A stretch of 64,000 nucleotides of DNA from Steinernema hermaphroditum (GCA_030435675.1 CM059623.1:7900012-7964011), one strand, 5' to 3'. Positions 21,104 to 31,059 are shown, numbered from the stretch's first letter. Notes: generated by a model from the sequence alone, not told the origin. A program made the numbers and translations.

Positions 21104-24100
21104 TAACTCTTCGAATAATAGCTCTCAGCACGCGATCAATGCACCGCGATACCGTACACTGGGCTACATGCAGACCAACAGCTGCATACGATTGGAAAGT
21201 GTTCCCTCCAAATACAGCAAGAACAGCACCCAGCTGCTGGGCGGGAAGAAGGGCACAACTTCTTATTGTGCTGTACATAAGGTCATCCTCCAATTCATTC
21301 AGAAGCGCCACAAACACGTGTCTGCGAAACCGAATCAAGCTTCTAAAGACGGTTTCATTGGGCAGATCCAACGGATTTGTGTGGTCGCGAAATAAGCGAC
21401 GGCTAATTACATGTCTGCGACCTTTCGTGTCCTCGTTTCTGTTGATTGTTATATTAATAGCAAAACATTACAGTACTAACGGTCTCTGCTCCAGCAGCAA
21501 GTCACCGGAAAACGCATCCACCACGGCTGCAAGAAGATCGCGCCGAAACGTTTCCTTGCAGTTTTTAGCAAAAAGTACAAGGAAACAAAATCCGAAGTTT
21601 ACCAGTCTACGCCTTGGTCTCGACACGAAGAGTCTTTCAAGCGCAGAACATTCGAAAACATCCACCGTAGCTGCGCGGACGGGCTGCAAACGATTTGAAC
21701 GCGAAGCCGTTGAGTGAGAACCGGAAGCCGCTGTGCTCGAAGCGAGAACGAAGACGCGTGACTGCGAAGAACGCCGCGAAGAACTTGGACCATTGTGATT
21801 CTGTGTATGCAGAAGGTCTTGTATTTGGTTGTGATTTGCATCTGCTTGTAACGTTGCTTGGTGACAGTAAACGGTTAACTGTACACCTTTCGTGTTTCTT
21901 TGTGGGCGAACATAGTCGTGTTGCGTACCACTATCTGCTTTGATCCTCTTCGTTATCCGGGACGAACGGTCACTGCTTTCTCGCAGAACTTAGGCCGACA
22001 ACATTCGGGTTGTCGCGATCTAAGTCGGTATTGTATTGCAGTCTTGTGGATTTACCGCGTGGCGGCAGCGGCTTGCGTACTTAGCGTGGCTTTGCGCATC
22101 TCGTTGTTTTGGGCGAGCATTCACTGCAGTTTGGACAACCGCGTGCGTGGAACTTATAAAGGGTGTCAGAGCGGAGGAGCCATTCACCCGTCTCGACCTA
22201 TTTCCACAACATGCGTCGCGGATTCATCGACGAGGTCTTCGATAATTTCCAAATCAAGCTCATTCATTATCTGAAATCACATCGTATACATGACGATGGG
22301 ATTAAGTGACAAAATCCGAAGCCACATAAAAAACAGAAATACATCGAGAACAACATGCAAACAAGAAAAATCTCAAGAAACGTGAAAATTGCAAATTTTT
22401 TCGCCAAAACATGCGAAGGATTTCAAGTGTGAGGCGACTTCTTTCACACCCCCGCCACTGTGAGAAGTGTGAGAAGTTTCACACTTACACTGTGAGGAGT
22501 GTGAGGCGAGTGTGAGGCACTTCACACTTTCGTGGATACGGCCCCAGGTCGCAAGCACGGAAGGAAATGCACCAGCTGGAGAACGATCTGCGCGAGAAGC
22601 TGAAGCTGGACGGAGTTCTGTCGGAGAAGAAGAAGGTCCCCTCAGCAGGAGACGATTTCCCAGGTATATTGATCAGCATCACAGGCATAAAGTTCTTGGT
22701 TGTTAGAGATCCCGGAGAGAGGAATAGTGCTTATCGAAAGGAGATGGGGTGCCGGCGCAATGGATAAAGTGTTTTCGAAGGGTTTTCGAGTGGAGATCAC
22801 CCGGAAAGATTTGAGGACCTTGAAAGGTCTCGATTGGCTGAACAATGAGGTCATCAATTTCTACACGGGTTCGATCTGTGAAAGATCAGCCTCCAGCAAT
22901 AACGGTATGCCAAAGGTGAGCCTTGTTTTTCTAGAAGTAGTGCAAGTGCAAATGGTCGAACTTCAGGTATGCGCGTATTTGTTCTTCTTCTTTCTTCTAC
23001 TCCAGCCTGACTTCGAAGTCTATCTTTTTGTCTAGATATGCGGACATCGGCAGTGAAGGAGTGGACGGCTTTCCTTCTTCGTGGAACAATGAGTTCGTTT
23101 GGGCCGTTCCCCCACCTCGTTCCACGTGTATTGGCCGTCTCATATGTTCTTCCCAACGGTCTGGGAAGGGCAAGGTTGGAGATGGTTTGTTAGGGATGTA
23201 ATATGGTTTGCAGAAGGATTGGAGATCTTCACGCCGTCGACATACGAGAGTTCGACCTTCAACGAACCTTATTCTCATTTTCCCTTCTGCTTCTTGTATA
23301 TAAACTGCGCACTTTAGGCGTCTTGCTCCGTAAACTGAATAAAGCAAACCCTCTGTTTGCTTGTTGTATTTTCGCCACTTTGGAGGACAGGCGAAGCGGA
23401 AATGGGCTTTTCCGCGGAGTGGCGTAGCGCAGCGAAGTCACGTAGTGGAAAGGTTGATTTCCGCGTAGCACGCCGACAAAACTGGCGTTAAGTCTCAGCA
23501 CGATTTGCTGAGACGATTTGTCGTAGGTTCGGTGTTTAGGTTAGGGGTAAGGGGCGAAATTCGTTTGAATTTCTTCATCTTGCTAAACAGTTCAAACGAG
23601 TAGTCGATAGTTGATCTGTTCTAGAAGTGTTCCACTCGCCCTCCCAGCTTTAGGTCGCCGTTGATTAACATTAACATTAACATTTATTCCGTATCATTGA
23701 TTTACATCAAGCGGATCCCATTATGTTCAACCATTGGTGCATCGTCGTTCTTCTCGCCTGGGTCTGCCATGCCTGCGTCCTCAGCGTTTTCTTGATCTCG
23801 TCTCGCCATCTTGTCCTGGGTCGTCCGAGCGGTCTCGAAACGATAGGCCTCCACTCCGTCAGGCGCTTCGACCATTTTTCTTCTTCTTCATTCGCGAGTT
23901 TCCATGCGTATTTCATTTTTCTTTTCTTCGCCGCTTCTCCAACGTCGGCAACCTTCGTCACACCGCGCAGCCATTCGTTCGACTTTCTGTCTAGCAGACG
24001 AACGCCGACCATTCGCCGCTCCATCTTCCGTTGCGCGGTTGCAAGCTTTTTGCTGTCGGTTTTCTTCATTGCCCATGTTTCAGAGCCGTACAGCATCGCC

Positions 24101-24909
24101 GGAAGGACGCGCATGCTGAAGAGTCGCCGCTTCCAACGCATCTCGACGGTCGGACTGGTGAGGAATTGTTTGTATTGTTTGAATACATTCCATCCACTGC
24201 AGATTCGTCGGCTGATCTCTATTCCATGGTCGCGAACCAGTCGGACTTCTTGGCCGAGATAGATGAAGGATTCTACTTGCTCCACTTCGCATCCGTTCAG
24301 CAGGATTCTGGTAGTTTCCGTTGACATCATCTTGGTTTTACTTGCGTTGATCTTCAGTCCGTTCTGGCGCGATTTTTCGTTCAAATCATCAAGCATCTTC
24401 TGGAGATCTTCAGCAGAATCGGCGATGAGAGCGATATCGTCGGCGAACCGCAGGTTTGTTAGGCGGCTTCCGTTGATTTTCATGCCGATGTCGTCCCATT
24501 CCAGGTTCCGAAAGACTTGTTCCAGAGCAGCCGTGAAGAGTTTCGGACTTATGGTGTCACCTTGTCGCACTCCGCGCTGGATATCAATCGGCACCGTCTC
24601 TTCGTTCATATTCATCAGAGATTTGGCTTCCTGATAGATTTTGCGCAGGAGTTTTATTATCTGCACGGGAACTCCTTGCTGCTGCACTGCGCTCCAAACA
24701 GCGTTCAGTTCGACACTGTCGAAGGCCTTCTCGAAGTCCACGAGGACGATGAACAGCGGCAAACGGTATTCACGGGAGCTTTCTACAAGCTGATTGATTG
24801 CTTGCAGATGATCAATCGTCGAGAAGTTCTTCCGGAAGCCCGCCTGTTCCACTGGTTGCGCCGCATCAAGTATCCCTTCAATCCGCTTGGTGAGCACTTT
24901 CGTGAGTAA

Positions 24910-25062
24910 TGTTGAGGGCAGACCCAGACATGCCCTTTGTGAGACAGTCAGACAGGCCCCACCCCATATATAGCGTGTATCATTGTGTCATGGTGTATTC
25001 GTTGTGATCTTCGAGTAAAGGACTGGTCGTGTGTTTCCCCGTGTCAACCCCACATCACAACA
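24910..25062 (+). repeat. Left LTR, 153 bp
   Basis: Identical to the right LTR. It contains CCATATATAGCG, a possible TATA region, about 70 nt from its start, and a CAUUGUGUCAUGG-like stretch that may lie near the cap site. It is inserted after AGTAA within the LINE reverse transcriptase. Confidence 0.85.
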
Positions 25063-25083
25063 GTGGCGATCAAGGATTCGAAG

Positions 25084-26304
25084 ATGTACGAACTGCGAGC
25101 AATGGAGCAATTGAAGAACGAACTGAAGCGCCTCTGGACGACATCATCGTGGAATGGATTGTGGAGCAGGAAGTCGAAGAACCAGAGAAGCGCGTGTGAG
25201 AACTCTCCAGTCGAGCCTGTGTGGCCGTTGTCCTACGTGGGCGTAAAATGGATGGAGTTGGAGCGCCGGAGAGCGAGCGCTGGAGCGGATTCAAGCGATG
25301 GAGGAGCCGCGAAGATGGAGGATGAGCAGAATGGCTCAGTGAACGAGGAAGGCCGTTTAGCGGCTGGAGCGGACCGGAAAGACTCAGAATCCAGCTCTAG
25401 CTGCGACAGTATGTCCGAGGTCGAATCGCGTACCGGTTCAACCGGAGGGAGATCCTGGTCGCCAGAAAGGCGTAATTCCAGTGGAAAAAGGGACGACTCC
25501 GCACCTGTTGCGTCGAGAACAGTGAATCCTGTGACCAGAAGTGGCCTAGCAGTCGGTCCTGACGCTAGCGACCCAGCTGGGAAGAGCAAAGTGACGAAAG
25601 GCTTGCATTTCCCTGAGTTTGTGCCTAGAACTCGTTGGAGCCAATACGAACGCCGTTTCAAAAACGCGTTAGTCATCTTCGGGATTGATGCTGAAGCTGA
25701 AATGGCTTCCCGCTACTTATGCCACTATATTGGCGACGCGGTGCATTCTTTCTTGTTGACGAAGTTCGAAGAGCCCGAGATTCAGAATCTAAACAAGTTG
25801 TTAGAGACGTTACGCGCACAATATGGCGAGAAAAAGCGGATCTTCGCCAAGCGTGACGAGCTCGCGCGATATCATCAGCAGGATGGACAGACCTCAAGCA
25901 ATTTCTTTCAAGAAGTACTGAAAATTGCCGCCGATTGCGACTTTGAGTCGGTAAAAAACCCGAAGGATTCAGCGATCCTTACGGCAATAATAAGGGGTCA
26001 TCGCGATAATCGCGTACGCGCAGAACTGTTGCGCCGAGTAAATGAAAAGACGACGCCTGAAGATGCGATGAACATCGTGCTCGATTTTGAGCAAGCAGAG
26101 CTTGACGCGCACGGAATGGCGCAAGAGGCGCCGAAGGCACTGGATGTAAACGCTGTGAGAGCCGAGCATCGTAAGAAAAACAGAGACCACCCACACCGCC
26201 GAGAGCACAGAACGTGCTATAACTGCGGACGGCAGGGACATGTATTCAAAGATTGCCGTCAGCGCGGTTATGTGAAGTCGCTTTACCCGAGCGATAGCGA
26301 ATGA
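25084..26304 (+). CDS. Gag-like polyprotein of the LTR element
   Basis: A 406-residue protein from the ATG at 25084; the frame is open further upstream but lacks a better ATG after the LTR. Residues about 50-170 are acidic and Ser-rich. The segment LHFPEFVPRTRWSQYERRF starts a helical capsid-like domain (about 180-330) of the retrotransposon Gag type. The C-terminus carries one CCHC zinc knuckle, Cys-Tyr-Asn-Cys-Gly-Arg-Gln-Gly-His-Val-Phe-Lys-Asp-Cys, in a basic context for RNA binding. It ends about 390 nt before the right LTR, and nothing coding lies between. Confidence 0.85.
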   Translation: MYELRAMEQLKNELKRLWTTSSWNGLWSRKSKNQRSACENSPVEPVWPLSYVGVKWMELERRRASAGADSSDGGAAKMEDEQNGSVNEEGRLAAGADRKDSESSSSCDSMSEVESRTGSTGGRSWSPERRNSSGKRDDSAPVASRTVNPVTRSGLAVGPDASDPAGKSKVTKGLHFPEFVPRTRWSQYERRFKNALVIFGIDAEAEMASRYLCHYIGDAVHSFLLTKFEEPEIQNLNKLLETLRAQYGEKKRIFAKRDELARYHQQDGQTSSNFFQEVLKIAADCDFESVKNPKDSAILTAIIRGHRDNRVRAELLRRVNEKTTPEDAMNIVLDFEQAELDAHGMAQEAPKALDVNAVRAEHRKKNRDHPHRREHRTCYNCGRQGHVFKDCRQRGYVKSLYPSDSE

Positions 26305-26690
26305 AGCGGTTCTTGTGAGGTGGATAAAAGCAGTTTGAGTGAAGTGCCGTGCGATTTTAGTGGATCGAGAGTGAGGCGAGTGATTCTACGTGAGTCCATG
26401 CCGTTGATTTCTTTTTTGCGTGCAAACGATTCCTTGTGAATCTAGGATTGGGAGGAGGAGATGTAGGGATCAGCCCGAACTCCTCGGATGCGTAAGACTA
26501 GGTGGAGAGAGGTCTGTATGGACGGCTCCCTAGCAGCGTGGCAGAAGACGTAGGTTCTGCGTGAACCGAACTTCTGTATTGTGGCGAGAGACGTAGCTCT
26601 GCGTGAGTGAACTCTCGTGGTCCCTGGAAGAGGGTTTTCGACCGACTCGACATTTTTGCAGAATAGCGAACATGTTCGCTAGGAGGGAGG

Positions 26691-26843
26691 TGTTGAGGGC
26701 AGACCCAGACATGCCCTTTGTGAGACAGTCAGACAGGCCCCACCCCATATATAGCGTGTATCATTGTGTCATGGTGTATTCGTTGTGATCTTCGAGTAAA
26801 GGACTGGTCGTGTGTTTCCCCGTGTCAACCCCACATCACAACA
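26691..26843 (+). repeat. Right LTR, 153 bp
   Basis: Identical to the left LTR and followed by the second AGTAA duplicate. Identity over 153 bp fits a recent insertion, though so short an LTR gives only a loose age limit. Confidence 0.85.
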
Positions 26844-28699
26844 AGTAACTTGTAGATCGCAGAGAGAAGTGATATCGGGCGATAATTCTTGAGTTCCAGT
26901 GGATCGCCTTTCTTGTGCAGCAGAATCGTCGATGAGTCAGCCATCTTCTGCGGGATCGAGCAGCTTCGGAGGCAGTCGTTGAACATCTTCGTCAGCCGCG
27001 GAACCAGTATGTCTTTCCCGGTCTTTAGCATTTCGACCGTAATCTTGTCGATTCCAGGTGCTGTTCCATTTCTCATCGTCTTCAAGGCTTCTTCAACTTC
27101 GCTTATCATCAGATCCGGACATTCTTCTTGCGTCTCATGTTCTTCATACCGTACTTCAACTGTCGAGGCATATAGCGATTCGTAGAATGCTTTCACCGTC
27201 CGTTTCAGTTGCGTTGTCGTCGAACATAAATTGCCGTTGGCGTCACGGAGTCTTGTTAGCCTTCTTCTTCCGATTCCGGCTTCTCTTCTCACATGGCGCA
27301 GTCCTCGGTTTCTTCTTATTGCCTCCTCCACAAGCCGTTGGTGGTGTTTCACAAGATCCTTCTTGATTTCACGACGGATCAACTTGTTGAATTCGGTAAG
27401 ATTGACCCGTTCAGCAACCGTTGATCGGCGATTCTTCAGAAGGCGACGTTGGGAGAATAGCTGCTTCGTCGCTTCGGACAGTCGTGGCGTCTTCTCTTCT
27501 GTTTCTCGGGCGAATTCTGCGGCAGAGCGGACCTCTTCAACCAGATTTTCGTAGTCTTCTGTGCGGGACGGTGCAGGATTCACGGCAGTAAGAGCTAGCC
27601 GGAAGAGATCACGATTTATTCGGTGTTTCTCCTTTAGCCTTCGATCTTCATGCCGCATCGCTTCACGTCCTGGTGTCTGGATGACTGCACGTACGAGGCG
27701 ATGATCCGAACTCGAGATATGAGATCCAAGAACGGCTGTGGATCGGAACCGAATGAGCCTGGAGGCAAGCACGAACTCTATGCAGTTCTTCGTACGCCCA
27801 TCCGGCGAAATCCAAGTCCACTTCCGCCCCGGCCGCGCTTTGAAGAACGTGTTGACCGCTCGCAGGTGGTGTTCTTCACAGAAGTCCAGAAGTTTCTGCC
27901 CACGGGCGTTTCGGTCACCGTATCCGAAGTTCCCGACTGCCTGTTCGTCTTCTTCTTCTCGTCTTCCGACTTTGGCATTGAAGTCACCGAGCAGAGCAGG
28001 ATACACCCGCAATCTTGGCGCAATTGCATCCCGTAAAGTACTACTAGCACCCCTTTGTCCAGGCATACTAGCAGCCCGTAGCTCTGAACGGAGGGTCTCC
28101 AAGAGGCTGTCGTACTCGTCTTCTTCTTCTTCTTCGTCATCTTCACGCGTGGCTGAGGTTGGTGGTGCGTATACTGTGAAGAGTCGTAGTAACTGTTGTC
28201 CAAACTTCAGGTCCAGTGCGGATATTCGTGGCGTCACTGGGCGAAAAGCTTCTACGAAGGGTTGTACTCGGCTGCTGGCGAAAAATCCAGTTCCAGAGAC
28301 TCCACCACTGTCATCTGGTCCCGCATGATAGAAGCGGAAGCCAGAGTCATTCAGATCAAGAGCTCCTGTTCCTCTCCATCGGAGTTCCGTAAGCGCAAGT
28401 ACATCGATGTTGATCCCTTCGAGTTCTTCTTGCAGCTCCAGTAGACGTGCCGTTGACGCGAGTCGGCGCACATTCAGCGTTCCAATTGAGAGACGGTCAA
28501 TGTTTGTGGGTTGGAACATACGTGATCCTGCTGTTCCAAGACTTCTGGATCACGGGGTCCGCTGGCAGTGGGGGCTGAGGTGGATAACCGACCGCTCAAA
28601 ACCCAGAGGAGAGGGGGATAACCGACCGCTCTCCACCGCTACACAAACGAGACTCGCCGTTGATTGTTTGTAGGTATGTGTTTAGATCCCTTTAGATTC

Positions 28700-29150
28700 C
28701 TATTATACGGGCAGTCGAAGAGCGCACATCGACAGAGGTGGTTCGTCAAGCAGCGTCGAAGCTCCGCGCGTCCCGAGCTCCATCAACAATTCAAGTCTAT
28801 ACCAGAGCAGTTCGCAAGTTTAAGACATGGATTACTCAGCGAGAAGTCGGCAGAGCAACTGCAGAGGACGTTGTGGCGTTCATGGCTGAGCATTTTTACA
28901 AGTCAAGCTCATCAGCATCTGTTCAGAGGTCTGCGGTAGCTCTCAAGTGGTTCTTTAAATTCGGGCCGGTGGAGAATCATGTCAATGGAGAATGGAAATG
29001 GAAAAAAGGCCGGTGGAGAATCAATCCAGCTGATTCCATCTGGTTATCAACTTTGTTGGAAGGTCTTCGCAGAGACGGAAGGACACCAACTCGCCGATTG
29101 AAGATATCCGAGAACGATATGCAGTTGGTAGCTCAATGGCAAGTGTCGGA
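28700..29150 (+). pseudogene. Tyrosine recombinase N-terminal fragment
   Basis: The open frame encodes ASRAPSTIQVYTRAVRKFKT, then TAEDVVAFMAEHFYK and later WLSTLLEGLRRDGRTPTRRL. This resembles the helical core-binding (SAM-like) domain of phage-integrase-type tyrosine recombinases as found in DIRS-like and Crypton elements. The Arg-His-Arg-Tyr catalytic domain is absent; the frame runs into the fold-back element at 29211. A 16-bp sequence, GGCCGGTGGAGAATCA, is repeated 44 nt apart inside, disturbing the frame. It is a remnant, not a gene. Confidence 0.55.
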
Positions 29151-29210
29151 ACAGGGACCGTCGAATTCAAACACTGGTGTTCAATTCAAATTCAAACAGC
29201 AAAAAATGGG

Positions 29211-29752
29211 GGAAAAAATAGCACACGGGAAAAAATAGCACACCGAGGCTTTTCCGCTCCAACCTATTGTCGTGTACCGAGTTGGCGATATATCATACAT
29301 TGTCTTCAAATCCTGAGTCAATCGCCATCTCTGTTGATGAGTGATCATCAAGTTCTTCCGTGGCATCCGAAGCGTCTGACTGTGATTCCTGGGATTCATG
29401 CATTTCCGTGTCGCGTTCTTCAACAAAATGGTGGAATTCTTGAATAGCAGCACTTACCAGGATGAGACGGCGCTTGGGTAGGCACAAATAACTTTGGTAA
29501 CGACAAAATTGGTCCACGAAAGGATTGGAAGACAATGTGTAATATATCGCCAATTTGTTACATTTACACATGTTGATTTAAATGTTGATTCAAAATTCTA
29601 CTCGACGCTCGGCACACGACAATAGGTTGGAGCGGAAAAGCGTGTGCCGGTGTGCTATTTTTTCCTGTGTGCTATTTTTTCCCGTGTGCTATTTTCTCCT
29701 GTGAGCTATTTTTTCCCGTGTGCTATTTTTCCCGTGTGCTATTTTTTTCCTG
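29211..29752. mobile_element. Fold-back element with tandem-repeat ends
   Basis: Both ends consist of tandem copies of GGAAAAAATAGCACACGG (two on the left, about six on the right, inverted). They continue inward into a unique inverted stretch, CTTTTCCGCTCCAACCTATT and beyond (29248-29320 against 29510-29640). The middle is single-copy and non-coding. Total length is about 542 bp. No clear target duplication was found. The design matches fold-back (FB-like) elements. Confidence 0.75.
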
Positions 29753-30107
29753 AAACCGTGAATGGGAACTAAATATAGTCGAATTCAAAAAACTTGTGCC
29801 GTTTTCGGCGTTTGGTCCTGGCACGCCATTTTTGCACATTTGCGGCGTGTGGTCGCGTCGTTCATAAGGCGAAATCGTGAATTTGGTGAATCGTCTGTAG
29901 TCTTCGCCGTTTTTCTCCACGGTTTCGTGCGTTTCTTGGAAAAGCGCAAGCATAGCCCTCTTCCTTAGTCAATTGCGCGTCGAACGAGCGCCGATTCACC
30001 GAAATTGGAGTTTTCCTCGGGGAGGAGTAGCATTTTTTCGAACCGGCTACCAAGAATTTCCATCTTTTTGGCCTATTTTTGTGGATTTTCACGTTGTAAT
30101 CGCATCC

Positions 30108-30757
30108 TATTGTATTCGTCAAAAATCTCTCGCAAAAAAGGAGAGGGCTCCTGCCACGAAAATTTTGCGCGCGCATTTCACGCGCCAAAAAGTTTACAAT
30201 GGGAAATGCTAAAAATCATAGTAATCCGATTTTTTTTCGTTTCTGACGCGATTTCTCCAAATTCCATTAACGGACGGTTGCTCAGCAGACTCTGGCGCGT
30301 CGAATGAGCCCTGGCTCGACTGCCAGTATGCTTTCCTCGCAGAGTTATTAGGATCAATGGTGGATAATGGCACCTTGAATCGTAAGCTGTGGATTTCTAA
30401 GAATATGATGGATTAGCTGCCCATCACTATGTCGTACATGGATCCTCCTGTGATCTAGGACATCTCCAACATATGAATCTGTAGCTAACTGTTCAACTCT
30501 CAATTGCAAACTAATGGTCATTCTAATAACTCTGCGAGGAAAGCATACTGGCAGTCGAGCCAGGGCTCATTCGACGCGCCAGAGTCTGCTGAGCAACCGT
30601 CCGTTAATGAAATTTGGAGAAATCGCGTCAGAAACGAGAAAAAATCGGATTACTATGATTTTGAGCATTTCCCATTGTAAACTTTTTGGCGCGTGAAATG
30701 CGCGCGCAAAATTTTCGTGGCGGGAGCTTTGCGAGAGATTTTTGACGAATACAATAT
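30108..30757. repeat. Large inverted repeat, arms about 230-245 nt
   Basis: The left arm (about 30108-30352) and right arm (about 30533-30757) are inverted copies with few mismatches and one 10-nt indel, separated by about 180 nt. Each arm contains a unit that begins near GGGCTCCTGCCACGAAAATT and ends near TCGAATGAGCCCTGG, related to segments inside 20273-21103. It looks like two inverted copies of one MITE plus matching flanks, or a single hairpin element. Confidence 0.75.
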
Positions 30758-30874
30758 CCTGTCCTGTCCGTGCCCTACTCGTCTCGCGTGGGCGTATATT
30801 CAAACTATATTAATGTGGAAAACTAAGAATATGCCGATATAAGATATAATATAAATATAAAAATACACCGATCG

Positions 30875-31027
30875 ATGACTGCGGAAGTTTTCGAAGAGTG
30901 GCTGGAGAAGGTCATCCCCAAACTTCTTGCGAGAAGCGAAAAAATTTGCTTGATTCTCGACAATGCTCCGCACCACGGAAGAGTTCTTGAGAGTCCGCCC
31001 AGCACGACTATTTTGAACACACAGTAA
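30875..31027 (+). pseudogene. Mariner/IS630-type transposase fragment
   Basis: Fifty codons encode FEEWLEKVIPKLLAR followed by LILDNAPHHGR, the region around the second catalytic Asp of DDE_3-type transposases common in nematodes, and then a stop. A short acidic stretch, LDFDASSDSFDEE, near 31152-31197 may be the original C-terminus. The rest is missing, so it is a dead remnant. Confidence 0.55.
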
Positions 31028-31059
31028 AAGTGGAGCGCGAGTATCTTGACCTGCACTGC

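Larger units (their letters stand above)
17981..21371 (-). pseudogene. Harbinger (HARBI1-like) DDE transposase, interrupted
   Basis: Coding pieces appear in order on the minus strand. The N-terminal helical part lies at about 21371-21106, with a QCTVSRCIDRVLRAI helix-turn-helix-like stretch. The first catalytic Asp occurs in GIIGAIDDTH near 20130. After a roughly 49-nt intron comes the second Asp in GRAHDSRIF near 19930, and then LLGDSAY. The catalytic Glu in GRAVVEQYFG lies near 18060. Removing the hAT-like insertion together with one 8-bp duplicate leaves one continuous frame across that point. All three catalytic residues survive, so the gene was probably functional until it was interrupted. 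A frame discontinuity at the TA-flanked insertion is not resolved. Confidence 0.8.
17015..22544 (-). mobile_element. PIF-Harbinger DNA transposon, 5.5 kb
   Basis: The ends are inverted repeats starting GGGCCGTATCCACGAAAGTG, followed on both sides by sub-terminal runs rich in GTGTGA motifs. The flanks are CAG on each side, a 3-bp target duplication. Inside are the two genes typical of the superfamily: a minus-strand DDE transposase (HARBI1-like, 17981-21371) and a plus-strand Myb/SANT-like protein (about 17330-18020), whose 3' ends overlap. The element is disabled by a hAT-like insertion (18142-19804) and a TA-flanked element (20273-21103) within the transposase, and by a frame break in the Myb gene. 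The region from 21400 to 22400 also holds diverged open frames that could be the transposase 5' part. Confidence 0.88.
16924..23300 (+). pseudogene. SENP/ULP-type SUMO protease gene, split and decayed
   Basis: A coding exon runs from about 16924 to 17014 and continues in the same frame at 22545, after the Harbinger element and one CAG duplicate. An intron (GTATATTG...TTGTTAG) leads to a second exon ending at about 22914. The encoded segments resemble the linker and first part of a ULP1/SENP catalytic domain: a basic coiled-coil stretch, DDFPEIPERG, then FRVEITRKDLRTLKGLDWLN and EVINFYTGSICERS. Further on, only scattered similarity remains (FFYSSL, GVDGF, a PHLVPRVLAV-like stretch), spread over different frames, and the His-Asp-Cys triad cannot be found. 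Upstream exons are not visible. An intact enzyme would remove SUMO from proteins; this copy is inactivated by the transposon and by frame damage. Confidence 0.7.
24910..26843 (+). mobile_element. Gag-only LTR retrotransposon, 1,934 bp
   Basis: Two direct LTRs of 153 bp (24910-25062 and 26691-26843) begin TGTTGAGG and end CACAACA, and show no differences. The 5-bp duplication AGTAA flanks the element (24905-24909 and 26844-26848). A primer-site-like TGGCGATCAAGG follows the left LTR after one base. A purine run, AGGAGGGAGG, precedes the right LTR. Inside is a single Gag gene. No protease, reverse transcriptase or integrase is present, so it must depend on another element for movement. Confidence 0.9.
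23707..28519 (-). pseudogene. LINE endonuclease-reverse transcriptase, interrupted
   Basis: The N-terminal part (28519 to about 26844) is an apurinic-type endonuclease: IGTLNVRRL, LALTELRW, LLGDFNAKVG and SSDHRLVRAV near the ends of the four conserved blocks. A linker leads to the start of the reverse transcriptase (PGIDKITVEMLK, LKNYRPISLLSAIYKL). The frame resumes exactly at about 24909 with the rest: DFEKAFDSVE, QRGVRQGDTISP and the catalytic LRFADDIALI. A C-terminal region follows with VLPAMLYGSETWAM and LGRPRTRWRDEI. Both halves are free of stops, and they join in frame once the insertion and one 5-bp duplicate are removed. The copy was therefore young and probably active when it was hit. 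Confidence 0.88.
23655..28655 (-). mobile_element. RTE-like LINE, split by an LTR element
   Basis: This is a non-LTR retrotransposon on the minus strand. After the 1.94-kb LTR insertion is discounted it is about 3.1 kb, a usual RTE length. The 3' end carries three copies of a TAACAT hexamer (23660-23685 on the plus strand), a short simple-repeat tail typical of this clade, not a long poly(A). The 5' end is placed near 28655, where AACCGACCGCTC repeats occur; this border is approximate. Confidence 0.8.
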
